DNA of 47,414 bases from Pelagibacteraceae bacterium AG-337-I02 (GTDB lineage: Bacteria > Pseudomonadota > Alphaproteobacteria > HIMB59 > GCA-002718135). Position numbers and translations under genes: made by a program. The stretch is taken from assembly GCA_003282155.1 (NCBI GenBank), contig QBZY01000012.1:1-47414 (forward strand), in the 5' to 3' direction. Positions 27,778 to 36,963 of the stretch are shown here, one piece after another (position 1 is the stretch's first letter; every line of letters starts with the position of its first letter). The notes below the pieces were generated by a model. The model ran no database searches. It had not been told where the DNA came from and worked only from the letters and a program-made list of their open reading frames with translations.

Positions 27778-28806
27778 TTAATTAAAAGTCTTTCTGGGAT
27801 CTAAAGAATCTCTAATAGCTTCGCCTACAAAAACTAAAAGACCTAACATCAAACCTAAGGTTAAAAAACTTGTAATTCCAAGCCATGGAGCTTGTAAATT
27901 ATTCCTTCCTTGATTTACCATTTCTCCTAATGACGCTGACCCTGGTGGTAAACCAAAACCTAAGAAATCAAGACCTGATAACGCAGTTACAGATGCGCTT
28001 AAACTGAATGGAAGAAAAGTAACAGTAGCAATAGTAGCATTAGGTAACATGTGCCTAATCATTATTCTTATGTTCGAAACACCTAGTGCTTTTGCAGCTC
28101 TTATATAGTCAAAATTCCTTGCTCTTAAAAATTCTGCACGAACTACCCCAACATAACCCATCCAACTAAAAAGTAATAAAATTATCAAAAGCCACCAAAA
28201 ATTTGGTTGAATTACACTAGCTAGAATTATTAAGACATACAAAGTTGGAATGGCTGACCACACTTCCATGAATCTTTGTAAGAATAAATCAGTCTTTCCA
28301 CCAAAATAACCCTGTATTGCTCCTGCAGATACTCCTATAATCATTGAAAAAAATGTTAAAGTAAATCCAAATAATACAGATATTCGGAAACCATAAATTA
28401 ATCTCGATAGTACATCTCTTGCTTGATCATCAGTACCAAGCCAATTTTTATTTGAAGGTGGTGAAGGAGCTGGAGTAGATAAATCTCTTATTATAGTATT
28501 ATATGAATATGGAATTATAGGCATAATCATCCATCCATTTTCCTCAATTAAGTTTTTAACATATGGATCTTTATAATCTGCTTCTGTTTCAAAATCTCCT
28601 CCAAATGTTGTTTCTGAATAGAAAGAAAAGATTGGATAATAAAAGTTTGAGTTATATTTTACTAATAAGGGTTTTTCATTTGCAATAAAATTAGCAAACA
28701 AAGAAATAATAAATATCAAACTGAATATCCAAAAAGAATAATAACCTCTTTTGTTATTCTTAAAATTATTTAGCCTTCTTTGATTTAATTTTGATAATTT
28801 CTTCAT
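27778..28806 (-). CDS. yejE: Peptide ABC transporter permease (YejE-like)
   Basis: This 342-residue inner-membrane permease has an N-terminal helix (about 22-42), a long periplasmic stretch with SETTFGGDFETEADYKDPY, and a C-terminal bundle of five helices. SNKNWLGTDDQARDVLSRL and the EAA-loop region RAEFLRARNFDYIRAAKALG match YejE closely from memory of the E. coli protein. LDFLGFGLPPGSASLGE is also characteristic. It pairs with YejB to form the channel. The start overlaps the yejB stop by 4 bases (ATGA). Confidence 0.94.
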   Translation of the reverse strand: MKKLSKLNQRRLNNFKNNKRGYYSFWIFSLIFIISLFANFIANEKPLLVKYNSNFYYPIFSFYSETTFGGDFETEADYKDPYVKNLIEENGWMIMPIIPYSYNTIIRDLSTPAPSPPSNKNWLGTDDQARDVLSRLIYGFRISVLFGFTLTFFSMIIGVSAGAIQGYFGGKTDLFLQRFMEVWSAIPTLYVLIILASVIQPNFWWLLIILLLFSWMGYVGVVRAEFLRARNFDYIRAAKALGVSNIRIMIRHMLPNATIATVTFLPFSLSASVTALSGLDFLGFGLPPGSASLGEMVNQGRNNLQAPWLGITSFLTLGLMLGLLVFVGEAIRDSLDPRKTFN

Positions 28807-29906
28807 TGCCTTGATTCAAAATCTATACGCGGATCAATAATTGAGTACATAAAGTCACCAATAATTCCCATGACTAAACCAAGTAATGAAAAAAAATACA
28901 GTGTTGCAAATATGACGGGATAATCTCTAGTTAAAGCAGCTTCGTATCCTAGTAAACCTAAACCATCTAAAGAAAAAATAACCTCTATAAACAGTGAACT
29001 TGAAAAAAGAATTCCAATAAATGCTGATGGAAAACCAGCAATTACTATTAACATTGCATTTCTAAATATATGACCATAAAGAACCTTTCTTTGAGTTAAA
29101 CCTTTAGACCGTGCAGTAATTACATATTGTTGATTTACTTGATCAAGAAATGAATTTTTTGTTAAAAAAGTCAATCCAGCAAACCCACTTACAAGCATTG
29201 CAGTTAAAGGTAGTGCTAAATGCCAGAAGTAATCTATTATTTTTTGAAATAATGTTAACTCATCAAAATTTTCTGAAAATAAACCTCTTAGGGGAAAAAT
29301 ATCATAAAACCTTCCTCCTGCAAAAAATACTATTAGTATTACAGCAAATAAAAAATTTGGTATTGCATAACCAATTGTTACAATTGAACTTGATATTATA
29401 TCAAACTTAGATCCATCCTTTATCGCTTTTCTTATACCGAGAGGAATAGATATTAAATATACTAATAAAGTTGTCCATAAACCAAGTGATATTGAAACTG
29501 GCATTTTATCTAAAACTATAGAAGTAACTTTTTGATCTCTAAAAAAACTTTCTCCAAAATCAAAAGTTAAATAATCTTTTAACATTTTCATGAAACGTTG
29601 ATGTGCCGGTTTGTCCATTCCATACATCTTTTTTATTTCTTTTATAACATCTGGATCTAGGCCTTGTGCTCCTCTATATTTACTATCATTAACCGACGTA
29701 GAATTATCTCGATTAAACTCTAAAGTTTCACCCTCGCCACCGCCAGAAAATCGAGCTGTTGATTCAACAGCTGTACCAGTCATTTGTGCAATCATTTGTT
29801 CTACTGGGCCTCCTGGAACAATTTGAATGATTACAAAATTTATAATCATTATCCCAAAAAGAGTTGGAATAATTAAAAGAAGTCTTTTTATTAAGTAAGC
29901 ACCCAT
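28803..29906 (-). CDS. yejB: Peptide ABC transporter permease (YejB-like)
   Basis: This 367-residue inner-membrane permease has the OppB/YejB layout: a first helix (about 8-28), a periplasmic loop, then five helices. The loop contains a Gly/Glu-rich insertion (about 48-80) ending SKYRGAQGLDPDVI, which is specific to YejB rather than DppB. KNSFLDQVNQQYVITARSKG is the EAA loop that contacts the ATPase. The end IIDPRIDFESR matches the YejB terminus. It is the second gene of a yejA-B-E-F operon read on the minus strand, 39 bases after yejA. Confidence 0.94.
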   Translation of the reverse strand: MGAYLIKRLLLIIPTLFGIMIINFVIIQIVPGGPVEQMIAQMTGTAVESTARFSGGGEGETLEFNRDNSTSVNDSKYRGAQGLDPDVIKEIKKMYGMDKPAHQRFMKMLKDYLTFDFGESFFRDQKVTSIVLDKMPVSISLGLWTTLLVYLISIPLGIRKAIKDGSKFDIISSSIVTIGYAIPNFLFAVILIVFFAGGRFYDIFPLRGLFSENFDELTLFQKIIDYFWHLALPLTAMLVSGFAGLTFLTKNSFLDQVNQQYVITARSKGLTQRKVLYGHIFRNAMLIVIAGFPSAFIGILFSSSLFIEVIFSLDGLGLLGYEAALTRDYPVIFATLYFFSLLGLVMGIIGDFMYSIIDPRIDFESRQ

Positions 29907-29945
29907 ATTGTGCTATTTTATATTATTTCTAATAAACTTTAATAA

Positions 29946-31772
29946 TTAGTTTGATGTTCTATTTGATTGGATTCTTTCAAATTTATTCTGATTAATCCAC
30001 CATGTATCAAAACCTAAAGAATATTTTGGTTTTATTTTTGGTTGATCAAAAAAATCCCAATATAAAACCCTGTATGAGGAGATATGCCATTGTGGAATAA
30101 CATAATAATTCCATAGAAGAACACGATCTAGAGCTTTGGTTATTGTAATTAACTCTTCTCTATCACTAGCATTAATTAGACTTTCAATTAATCCATCAAC
30201 AGCATAATTTTTTATTCCTACAACATTCCTAGATCCATCAGTGTCTGCAGCATCAGAGCCCCAAAAATTTCTTTGCTCGTTACCTGGAGATAAAGATTGA
30301 CCAAAGGTTTGTACAACCATATCAAAATCAAATGTTTCCATTCTTTTTTGATATTGTGCACTATCAATTGTTCTTACTTCGGCAATAATTCCTAATTTTT
30401 CAAGATTATCTTTAAATGGGAAAACTATTCTCTCAAAAGCCGGTGATCGTAATAAGATTTCAAATTCAAAAGGTTCTTTTGAACTAGAATGTAGAAGTTT
30501 ACCATCAACTAATTCCCATCCAGATTCTTCTAAAAGTTTTGAAGCTTCTTGCAACTGCATCCTCATATAACCAGAACCATCTGTGACTGGATTTGTATAA
30601 ACTTCTGTAAATATTTCTTTTGGCAAAACATCAAAATATGGATTTAAATAATTTAATTCTTCTTTTGAAGGAAGATCAGAGGAAGCGAGTTCTGAATTTT
30701 CAAAAAAGCTATCTGTTCTTTTATATGCATCAAAGAATAAATTTTTATTAGACCACTCAAAATCAAAAGCATAAGAAAGAGCCTTTCTTACTCTTCTATC
30801 TTTAAATTTATCTTTTCTTATATTAAATGCAAAACCTTGCATACCTTGTGGATTTTCATGACTTATTAATTCTTTTTTAATTAAACCTTCATTCACAGCT
30901 TTTATATCGTACGCAGTTGCCCATTCTTTTGATGAATTTTCAGAGAAAAAATCAATCTCACCAGATTTAAAAGCTTCTCTTTCAATACCTCTATCTTTGT
31001 AATAATCATATCTAATTGTGGCGAAGTTATCTTTACCTATCTTCATTGGTATTGATGCACCAAAACCCCAATAATTTTGGACTAGTTCGTAAGTAATTGA
31101 TCTTCCACTATCAAATGATTTAATTTTATATGGACCGCTTCCAATTGGTATTTCCAGAGATGTTTCTTCAAAGTTTTTATTTTCCCAATAATGTTTTGGT
31201 AGTACAGGTAATTGACCAACAATTAATACTAATTCTTTATTCGTGTTTGTTGTAAAATTAAATCTAACTTTATTTTCTTGTTCTTTAATTACCTCTTTTA
31301 CATCTCCATAGTAGTATTTATAAAATGGGTGACCTTTTTCCATCAGGGTATTAAATGTCCAAACAACATCGTCAGCTGTAATTTTTTTCCCATCGTGCCA
31401 ATACGCTTCGTCTCTTAATGTAAATGAAACCCAAGATCTATCATCTGGCCATTCAATCGTTTCTGCTAATAATCCGTATTCCGTAAATGCCTCATCACTT
31501 GATCCCGTTGTTAATGTTTCATACAATCCTCCAATTCCAGCTGCCGAGGTACCTTTTAAAATAAATGGATTGAAACTGTCATAGGTTCCAATAGCACTTC
31601 TTACTATTGCCCCGCCCTTAATTGAATTTGGATTAATATATTCAACGTTTTTAAAACCTTTTGAGTATTTTGGCTCACCATGCATTGCAATTGCATGTGA
31701 TATACTAGTATTTGCTTGTACTTTTAGTTGAAAAATTAAAGTAAATGTTAAGATCAAAGAGAGTGTTTTCAT
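29946..31772 (-). CDS. yejA: Extracellular peptide-binding protein (YejA-like, SBP_bac_5)
   Basis: This 608-residue periplasmic receptor delivers peptides to YejBEF. A signal peptide is evident (MKTLSLILTFTLIFQLKVQA), with likely cleavage near residue 20. The family segments SHAIAMHGEPKYSKGF, DSFNPFILKGTSAAGI and YWHDGKKITADDVVWTF are those of YejA-type members of the large oligopeptide-binding family. The C-terminal lobe contains NVVGIKNYAVDGLIESLI. No lipobox cysteine is seen, so it is a soluble periplasmic protein. First gene of the transporter operon, 41 bases after the HisN-type gene. Confidence 0.92.
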   Translation of the reverse strand: MKTLSLILTFTLIFQLKVQANTSISHAIAMHGEPKYSKGFKNVEYINPNSIKGGAIVRSAIGTYDSFNPFILKGTSAAGIGGLYETLTTGSSDEAFTEYGLLAETIEWPDDRSWVSFTLRDEAYWHDGKKITADDVVWTFNTLMEKGHPFYKYYYGDVKEVIKEQENKVRFNFTTNTNKELVLIVGQLPVLPKHYWENKNFEETSLEIPIGSGPYKIKSFDSGRSITYELVQNYWGFGASIPMKIGKDNFATIRYDYYKDRGIEREAFKSGEIDFFSENSSKEWATAYDIKAVNEGLIKKELISHENPQGMQGFAFNIRKDKFKDRRVRKALSYAFDFEWSNKNLFFDAYKRTDSFFENSELASSDLPSKEELNYLNPYFDVLPKEIFTEVYTNPVTDGSGYMRMQLQEASKLLEESGWELVDGKLLHSSSKEPFEFEILLRSPAFERIVFPFKDNLEKLGIIAEVRTIDSAQYQKRMETFDFDMVVQTFGQSLSPGNEQRNFWGSDAADTDGSRNVVGIKNYAVDGLIESLINASDREELITITKALDRVLLWNYYVIPQWHISSYRVLYWDFFDQPKIKPKYSLGFDTWWINQNKFERIQSNRTSN

Positions 31773-31813
31773 GATTATAATATATGTCTATTTATTAAAA
31801 ATTAAAATAAATT

Positions 31814-32587
31814 TTAGTTTATTAATTTAATTATTTCATCATGAAGAGAGCGTGTACTGGAGGCAACTAAACTGCCATCTGAGTCTAAAGATATATCTTG
31901 TCCAAACTTATCAGTAATTATTCCACCAGCTCCTTCAATTACATTTACAAGGGCCATATAATCATGCACTTTTAATGTATCTTCTAAAACAATATCAATT
32001 AGACCTGAGGCTAACATTCCATACATGTAACAGTCACCACCAAGTCTATAATATCTTGATTTTTCTTTTAGTAATTCTAATCCTTTTCTGATTTGAGGTT
32101 CATCAAAATATAATCCAGATGTAAAAAGATAGGCATCTTTAATTTGTTTAATTGCACTAGTTTGAACATCTTTTCCATTACATTTTGTCTTTTGATTCTT
32201 TATTCCCACCCATCGCTCATTGTGTGCTGGACAATTAATAATTCCTAAAAATGGCTTTTTATTATGAAGTAATGCAATTAAATTACCAAAATCTTTATGT
32301 CCAGCTATATAGCTTCTTGTGCCATCTATAGGATCTAATACCCATATAAATTCAGCGTCTATTTTTTCATTTTCATATTCTTCACCTAAAATTCCATGAT
32401 TAGGATATTCTTTTCTTATTCTCTCTCTTAATACTTGTTCGGTTTCTTTATCTGCTAGAGTTACAGGACTTTCATCATCTTTAATTTCTATTTCAATTTT
32501 GTTTCTAAAATAATGCATTGAAGTTCTAGATGCATCATCGGCTAAAGAGTTTGCAAATTTTGAAAACTCTTCTTTATCTAAGATCAT
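31814..32587 (-). CDS. Inositol monophosphatase-family phosphatase, HisN-type (probable histidinol-phosphatase)
   Basis: This 257-residue Mg-dependent phosphatase has the family motifs: GILGEEYENE supplies the first metal-binding Glu pair, WVLDPIDGTRSYIAG is the DPxDGT signature, and LKVHDYMALVNVIEGAGG is the C-terminal metal site. The R-x-[YF]-x-[AS]-G continuation after DPIDGT, rather than N-F, is typical of HisN enzymes that hydrolyse L-histidinol phosphate in alphaproteobacteria and plants. A general inositol monophosphatase or CysQ role cannot be excluded. It follows the cytochrome c gene by 9 bases and probably shares its transcript. No other his gene lies in the window. Confidence 0.8.
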   Translation of the reverse strand: MILDKEEFSKFANSLADDASRTSMHYFRNKIEIEIKDDESPVTLADKETEQVLRERIRKEYPNHGILGEEYENEKIDAEFIWVLDPIDGTRSYIAGHKDFGNLIALLHNKKPFLGIINCPAHNERWVGIKNQKTKCNGKDVQTSAIKQIKDAYLFTSGLYFDEPQIRKGLELLKEKSRYYRLGGDCYMYGMLASGLIDIVLEDTLKVHDYMALVNVIEGAGGIITDKFGQDISLDSDGSLVASSTRSLHDEIIKLIN

Positions 32588-32596
32588 TACTTTACT

Positions 32597-33142
32597 TTAT
32601 GGAAGTGGTGCTGGATTATCTGAGTGTTCTCTTAGAAAATAAACTAAGTCTGCTCTGTCTTTTACTTTTTTCAAACCTGCAAAGTTCATTTTTGTACCTT
32701 TTATATATTTTTTTGGTTTATATAAAAACTCTGCTAATTCTTCATATCCCCATTTTCCACCATATTCAGCTAGAGCTTTAGAGTAAGCAAAACCTTCAAC
32801 ATTTGCCTTTGGTCTGTTTATGATATTCCATAAGTGTGGACCTACTTTATTAGCACTACCTTTCTCATAATTATGGCATGTTGCACATTTTTTGAATAAT
32901 TTTTCACCATTATCGAGAGAAGCACTTGCTAGTAACATTGAAATTGGTTCAATTATTTCCTCTTTTTTTTCTACTACTCCTACACCTGCAGAGTCTTCAG
33001 GAACGTCTATTTTATAAGCTGTTTCTTTTTTTTCATCATGATCAATATCAATGATTAGATCTCCAAAATGGCCAATTAGGGTAACAATTAGTACGGCCAA
33101 TATAATTGATGCTAAAATTTTATTAACTTCAAGCCCAGACAT
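32597..33142 (-). CDS. Membrane-anchored cytochrome c (CycM/c552-like)
   Basis: This 181-residue class I cytochrome c is probably an electron carrier to a terminal oxidase on the periplasmic side. An uncleaved N-terminal anchor (about 9-31) is followed by an acidic linker (about 32-75) and the haem domain. The haem motif CATCH is at 86-90, and the likely distal ligand is M152 in GTKMNF. I set the start at ATG 33142 (MSGLEVNK), a family-like beginning; ATG 33154 is an alternative. A longer frame reaching 33424 is rejected because it would run antisense through kdsB. Confidence 0.88.
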   Translation of the reverse strand: MSGLEVNKILASIILAVLIVTLIGHFGDLIIDIDHDEKKETAYKIDVPEDSAGVGVVEKKEEIIEPISMLLASASLDNGEKLFKKCATCHNYEKGSANKVGPHLWNIINRPKANVEGFAYSKALAEYGGKWGYEELAEFLYKPKKYIKGTKMNFAGLKKVKDRADLVYFLREHSDNPAPLP

Positions 33143-33233
33143 GTGTAAGTACATATACAGATTTTTTAGAGGAAAGAATATATTTGTCGTAAGTATGAAA
33201 TTTAAATTCTCTAGCTTAATTGTCGCATAAATT

Positions 33234-33968
33234 ATGAAAAGTGTAGTAATTATACCTTCAAGAATGGCTTCCACTAGACTGCCGGGTAAACCATTAATAT
33301 CGATAGATGGTATTCCAATGATACAACGAGTATGGCAACAGGCAATTGCATCAAAAATTGGAGAAGTGTTTGTTGCTTGCTCGGAAATTGAAGTACATGA
33401 TTTAATCGTAAGGAATGGTGGCAAAGCTATTATGACTGATCCAAATCTCCTATCTGGAACTGATAGAGTTCATTCTGCATTTTTAAAGATAAGTAATAAT
33501 AAAGATATTGACGTAATAATTAATTTACAGGGTGATATGCCTCTAATAAATCCAGACCATATTCTTAAAGTAATTGATCCTATAAAAAAAAATTTTACTA
33601 TTGGAACACTTGCAACAAACTTAAATGATAATGAATTAAATAATCCCAATGTAACAAAAGTTGAAGTTGATTTTAAAAAAAATGAAACAGCGCAGGCGTT
33701 AAGTTTTTATAGAGAAGTCACAATGGAAAATAAAAACTTATACCATCATGTTGGCATCTACAGTTATACTCCAGATTCAATAAATACATTTATCAATCTT
33801 CCTAAATCAAAAAATGAAATAGATCTAAGTTTGGAACAAATGAGAGCTATGGACTCTAATATTCCAATTGGAGTTAGGTATGTTCATGAAGTTCCAATAA
33901 GTGTAGATACAAAAGAGGATTTAATAAATATTGAAACTAATATAAGAGAGCACAATGATAAAAGTTGA
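33234..33968 (+). CDS. kdsB: 3-deoxy-manno-octulosonate cytidylyltransferase (CMP-KDO synthetase)
   Basis: KdsB activates KDO with CTP for attachment to lipid A, an essential LPS step. It has 244 residues. The N-terminal nucleotide loop SVVIIPSRMASTRLPGKPL is canonical, as are VFVACSEIEV, SGTDRVHSAF and the catalytic INLQGDMPLI. The C-terminal EQMRAMDSNIPIGV segment is typical. It is divergent from the cytochrome c gene (91 bases between starts), and its last 14 bases overlap the pheA start. The KDO activation step fits the heptosyltransferase-like genes at 8.8-10.7 kb. Confidence 0.95.
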   Translation: MKSVVIIPSRMASTRLPGKPLISIDGIPMIQRVWQQAIASKIGEVFVACSEIEVHDLIVRNGGKAIMTDPNLLSGTDRVHSAFLKISNNKDIDVIINLQGDMPLINPDHILKVIDPIKKNFTIGTLATNLNDNELNNPNVTKVEVDFKKNETAQALSFYREVTMENKNLYHHVGIYSYTPDSINTFINLPKSKNEIDLSLEQMRAMDSNIPIGVRYVHEVPISVDTKEDLINIETNIREHNDKS

Positions 33969-34797
33969 TAGTTTTTCATTTCAAGGTGTAAGTGGTGCTC
34001 ATAGTGAACAAGCAGGAAAGAATATTTTTCCAAACTCAAAAAGCATGCCGTGTGCTACTTTTGAAGATATGTTCGAACATGTTAGGTCAGGAAAATCTGA
34101 AGCAGCAATGGTTCCAATAGAAAACTCTCTTGCAGGAAGAGTAGCTGATACTCAAAGATTGATACCCGACTCTGATTTAAAAATAACTTGTGAATATTTT
34201 CATGAAGTAAATCATAACTTACTTGGAATTAGAGGTGCAAAAATTTCAGATATCAAAAGAATAAGAAGTCATGAACAGGGAATTGCTCAATGTCGAAACA
34301 AAATTTTAAAATTAGATAAACAAATGATTGTTGAAGCTGATACAGCTGGATCTGCCAAACTAATTTCAGAGTTAAATAATATTGAAGATGCTGCTATCGC
34401 ATCTGCACTTGCTGCTAAGATCTATGATCTTAATATTCTGGAGAAAAATTTCCAAGATAACCAAAATAACGTTACCCGATTTCTTGTTATGCAAAAAAAT
34501 TTATTAGATATAAATCCAGAAACAAATGACATACTTACAACATTAGTATTTACAGTTAGAAGTATTCCAGCAGTTTTATATAAATGTCTTGGTGGATTTG
34601 CTAGTAATGGTGTTAATATAACTAAGCTTGAGAGTTACATTCATCCACAGGGTTTTGATGTAGCACAATTTTATATAGATTTTGAGGGACATCCTGAAAA
34701 TACATCTGTAAAACTAGCATTAGAAGAGATGAAATTTTTTTGTAAGAAGATAGAAATCCTTGGAGTATATGAGAAATCTCCATTTAGGAAAAAATAG
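33955..34797 (+). CDS. pheA: Prephenate dehydratase
   Basis: This 280-residue monofunctional enzyme converts prephenate to phenylpyruvate in phenylalanine synthesis. The substrate domain begins SFQGVSGAHSEQAG and contains MVPIENSLAGRV. The catalytic T-R-F is at 174-176 (NVTRFLVM). A C-terminal ACT domain (about 195-275) has GGFASNGVNITKLESYI, where the E-S is followed by Y-I rather than the classic R-P, a variant I also recall in alphaproteobacteria. The ACT domain probably gives feedback inhibition by phenylalanine. No chorismate mutase domain is attached. The start overlaps kdsB by 14 bases. Confidence 0.95.
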   Translation: MIKVDSFSFQGVSGAHSEQAGKNIFPNSKSMPCATFEDMFEHVRSGKSEAAMVPIENSLAGRVADTQRLIPDSDLKITCEYFHEVNHNLLGIRGAKISDIKRIRSHEQGIAQCRNKILKLDKQMIVEADTAGSAKLISELNNIEDAAIASALAAKIYDLNILEKNFQDNQNNVTRFLVMQKNLLDINPETNDILTTLVFTVRSIPAVLYKCLGGFASNGVNITKLESYIHPQGFDVAQFYIDFEGHPENTSVKLALEEMKFFCKKIEILGVYEKSPFRKK

Positions 34798-34839
34798 TAT
34801 TTTTTAAAAAGTCTATTTATATTTTATTTACATTAATGT

Positions 34840-34845
34840 TATATT
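34840..34845 (+). promoter_or_regulatory. Candidate -10 element for SRP RNA
   Basis: TATATT lies 6 bases before the predicted 5' end of the SRP RNA (34852), the right place for a -10 box. No convincing -35 element is seen. Confidence 0.35.
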
Positions 34846-34851
34846 GCTACA

Positions 34852-34940
34852 GGGAGGATTGAGGGCAAATAAATTGCTAATCCAGTCAGATCTGAAAAGA
34901 AGCAGCTGTAACAATCTTGTTTGGGTCTCAACTCCTTCCA
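34852..34940 (+). ncRNA. ffs: Small signal recognition particle RNA (4.5S-like)
   Basis: An RNA of about 89 bases that partners Ffh in cotranslational targeting. The universal domain IV core is present: AGTCAGATCTGAAAAGAAGC, then AGCT (34884-34907). Against the E. coli core recalled from memory, 18 of 24 positions agree, and several differences are compensatory: the outer pair is A-T instead of G-C, and the tetraloop-closing pair is T-A instead of C-G. The tetraloop is GAAA. The asymmetric loop with AGCAG is conserved. The ends pair: GG-AGGA-TTGAG at the 5' side with CTCAACTCCTTCC at the 3' side, with two single-base bulges. It lies 10 bases before dnaX, a position seen in many bacteria. Exact ends are approximate. 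Confidence 0.92.
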
Positions 34941-34949
34941 TTGATTACA

Positions 34950-36638
34950 ATGACAGAAGAAAAAAAATATAAAGTTTTTGCCAGAAAATACAGACCTCAA
35001 AAATTTGAAGATTTAGTTGGTCAAGAATTATTAGTAAAAATTCTATCAAACGCTATTAATAATGATCGGCTAGCTCATGCATATATTTTAACAGGTGTAA
35101 GAGGTGTTGGAAAAACCACCACTGCTAGACTTATAGCGATGAGTATTAATTGTAAAAATAGGGATAAAAAAAATTGTGAACCATGTGGAACTTGTGATGC
35201 ATGCAAATCAACAACTTTAGACAGTAATCTTGATGTTATTGAGATTGACGCAGCATCGAATACTGGTGTTGATGACATTAGAGAAATAATTGATAATGTA
35301 AAATATAAACCTATTATTGGTGATTATAAAATATTTATAATTGATGAAGTTCATATGCTTTCAAAAAGTGCATTCAATGCTCTTCTTAAAACTTTAGAAG
35401 AACCACCAGAACATGTTAAATTTATTTTTGCCACAACAGAAATTAAAAAAGTACCAATAACTGTTTTATCAAGGTGTCAGAGATTTGATTTACATAGAAT
35501 AGAAAATAAAATTTTATCAGATCATTTATTAAAAATTTCCAAACTAGAAAATATTGATATAGATTTAGATGCTATTTCTTTAATTGTTAGATCAGCAGAT
35601 GGATCTGTAAGAGATGGTCTTAGTCTATTAGATCAAGCAATAACTAGCCCAAACGAAAAAGTTGACTCGCAAACTGTAATAAGCATGCTGGGACTAGCTG
35701 ATAGAGAAAAAATATTTAACTTAATTGAAATTATTTTAGAAGGAGATGCCCTTGGTGCAATTAATAAGTATAAAGAGTTGTATGAGTTAGGGGCAGATAT
35801 AGCAATGATATTTGATGAACTATTAAACGTAGTACATTTCCTTGTTCAAATAAAGATAGCACCAGATCTAAAAGATGACATTTATATTCCTGAATTTGAA
35901 AGAAATAAAGGAGCTGAATTGTCATCAAAAATGACATTAAATAATCTGAATATTATATGGCAAATTTTATTCAAAGGTTATCAAGAATTACAAAATAGCT
36001 CTCATTTATACCAACATGGAGAAATGATTATTTTAAGAATTATTTACTTGCATGATGGTCCAAGCCCAGAAGATCTAATTAAAAAAATGGACAAAGAAGT
36101 ACTAAAAAAAGAACCCTTGGAAAAAAATCTTGAACTACAAAATGAATCTAATGAAAATAATAAAGTTCTAAACTTTAATGAAAATAAAAAAGAAACTTCA
36201 TCAAAAGAAAATGTAAATATAATAGATGTTCAAGACTTCAGACATTTTGTCGATATGTTTTTTAAAAATAGAGAAGGATTACTCCACACTAAGTTGTACA
36301 ATGATGTGCAGGTAGTCTCTTTTAAAGAAGGAGAAGTTACCTTAAATACATCTAAAATTAATGACACTGGCTTTAATAGAACTGTTGCGAAATTAATCTC
36401 TAAATGGACAGGAAGAATATGGCAGATACATTCATCTACAAGCAATCTTGGAAAAAGTTTACACGATGAAGATATTATCAACCAACAAAAAGAAATTGAA
36501 ATAATGAAAAATCATTCAGAAGTAAAAAAAATATTAAAAGAATTTCCTGAAAGTAAAATTCACGCTATTACAGAACTAGGTGAAATAAATGATAATGACG
36601 CAGATATAAATCAACCAAAGATGAAAAAGGAGAAATAA
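34950..36638 (+). CDS. dnaX: DNA polymerase III subunit gamma/tau
   Basis: The clamp-loader ATPase has 562 residues from ATG 34950. Walker A is GVRGVGKT (49-56), a zinc site is formed by C68, C79, C82 and C85, and Walker B is IIDEVHMLS. The clamp-loader lid and collar follow, then a Lys/Glu/Asn-rich linker (about 375-425) and a C-terminal tau-like domain (about 425-560). I rejected an earlier in-frame TTG at 34917: it would place 11 residues inside the SRP RNA, and family proteins begin close to KYKVFARKYRPQKFEDLVGQ. The stop overlaps the ybaB ATG by one base. I saw no obvious A-run slippage site for making gamma. Confidence 0.95.
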   Translation: MTEEKKYKVFARKYRPQKFEDLVGQELLVKILSNAINNDRLAHAYILTGVRGVGKTTTARLIAMSINCKNRDKKNCEPCGTCDACKSTTLDSNLDVIEIDAASNTGVDDIREIIDNVKYKPIIGDYKIFIIDEVHMLSKSAFNALLKTLEEPPEHVKFIFATTEIKKVPITVLSRCQRFDLHRIENKILSDHLLKISKLENIDIDLDAISLIVRSADGSVRDGLSLLDQAITSPNEKVDSQTVISMLGLADREKIFNLIEIILEGDALGAINKYKELYELGADIAMIFDELLNVVHFLVQIKIAPDLKDDIYIPEFERNKGAELSSKMTLNNLNIIWQILFKGYQELQNSSHLYQHGEMIILRIIYLHDGPSPEDLIKKMDKEVLKKEPLEKNLELQNESNENNKVLNFNENKKETSSKENVNIIDVQDFRHFVDMFFKNREGLLHTKLYNDVQVVSFKEGEVTLNTSKINDTGFNRTVAKLISKWTGRIWQIHSSTSNLGKSLHDEDIINQQKEIEIMKNHSEVKKILKEFPESKIHAITELGEINDNDADINQPKMKKEK

Positions 36639-36961
36639 TGGTCAATTTAGGTAATATGATGAAGCAAGCTCAACAGTTGCAAAAAAAAATGGCTGAAGCA
36701 CAGAATAAATTAAATGATATTGAAGTTGAGGGTACTTCTGGAGGAGGCCTTATTAAAGTAATAGCTACAGCAAAAGGTACATTTAAAAGAATTTCAATTG
36801 ATGATAGTTTGATCAAACAAGAGGATAAAGAAATACTTGAAGATCTTATCGTCGCTGCAATAAATGATGCTAAAGAAAAAGGAGAAGCTGCAGCTCAAGA
36901 AGAAATGAAAAATCTCACAGGTGGCTTACCATTACCTCCAGGAATGAAACTTCCTTTTTAA
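36638..36961 (+). CDS. ybaB: YbaB/EbfC nucleoid-associated protein
   Basis: This 107-residue DNA-binding dimer begins MVNLGNMMKQAQQLQKKMAE, the classic coiled N-terminal helix. VEGTSGGGLIKVIATAKG is the beta-sheet core, and the C-terminus GGLPLPPGMKLPF matches the family. It sits between dnaX (1-base overlap) and recR (2-base gap), the conserved bacterial order, which suggests a link to replication or repair. Confidence 0.95.
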   Translation: MVNLGNMMKQAQQLQKKMAEAQNKLNDIEVEGTSGGGLIKVIATAKGTFKRISIDDSLIKQEDKEILEDLIVAAINDAKEKGEAAAQEEMKNLTGGLPLPPGMKLPF

Positions 36962-36963
36962 AA

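Noticed and set aside
33143..33424. N-terminal extension of the cytochrome c frame to 275 residues
   Set aside because: It runs antisense through the start of kdsB and has no cytochrome-like content; ATG 33142 gives a normal anchor plus haem domain.
34917..34949. Earlier TTG start for dnaX
   Set aside because: It lies within the 3' part of the SRP RNA, and family proteins start near the 34950 ATG.
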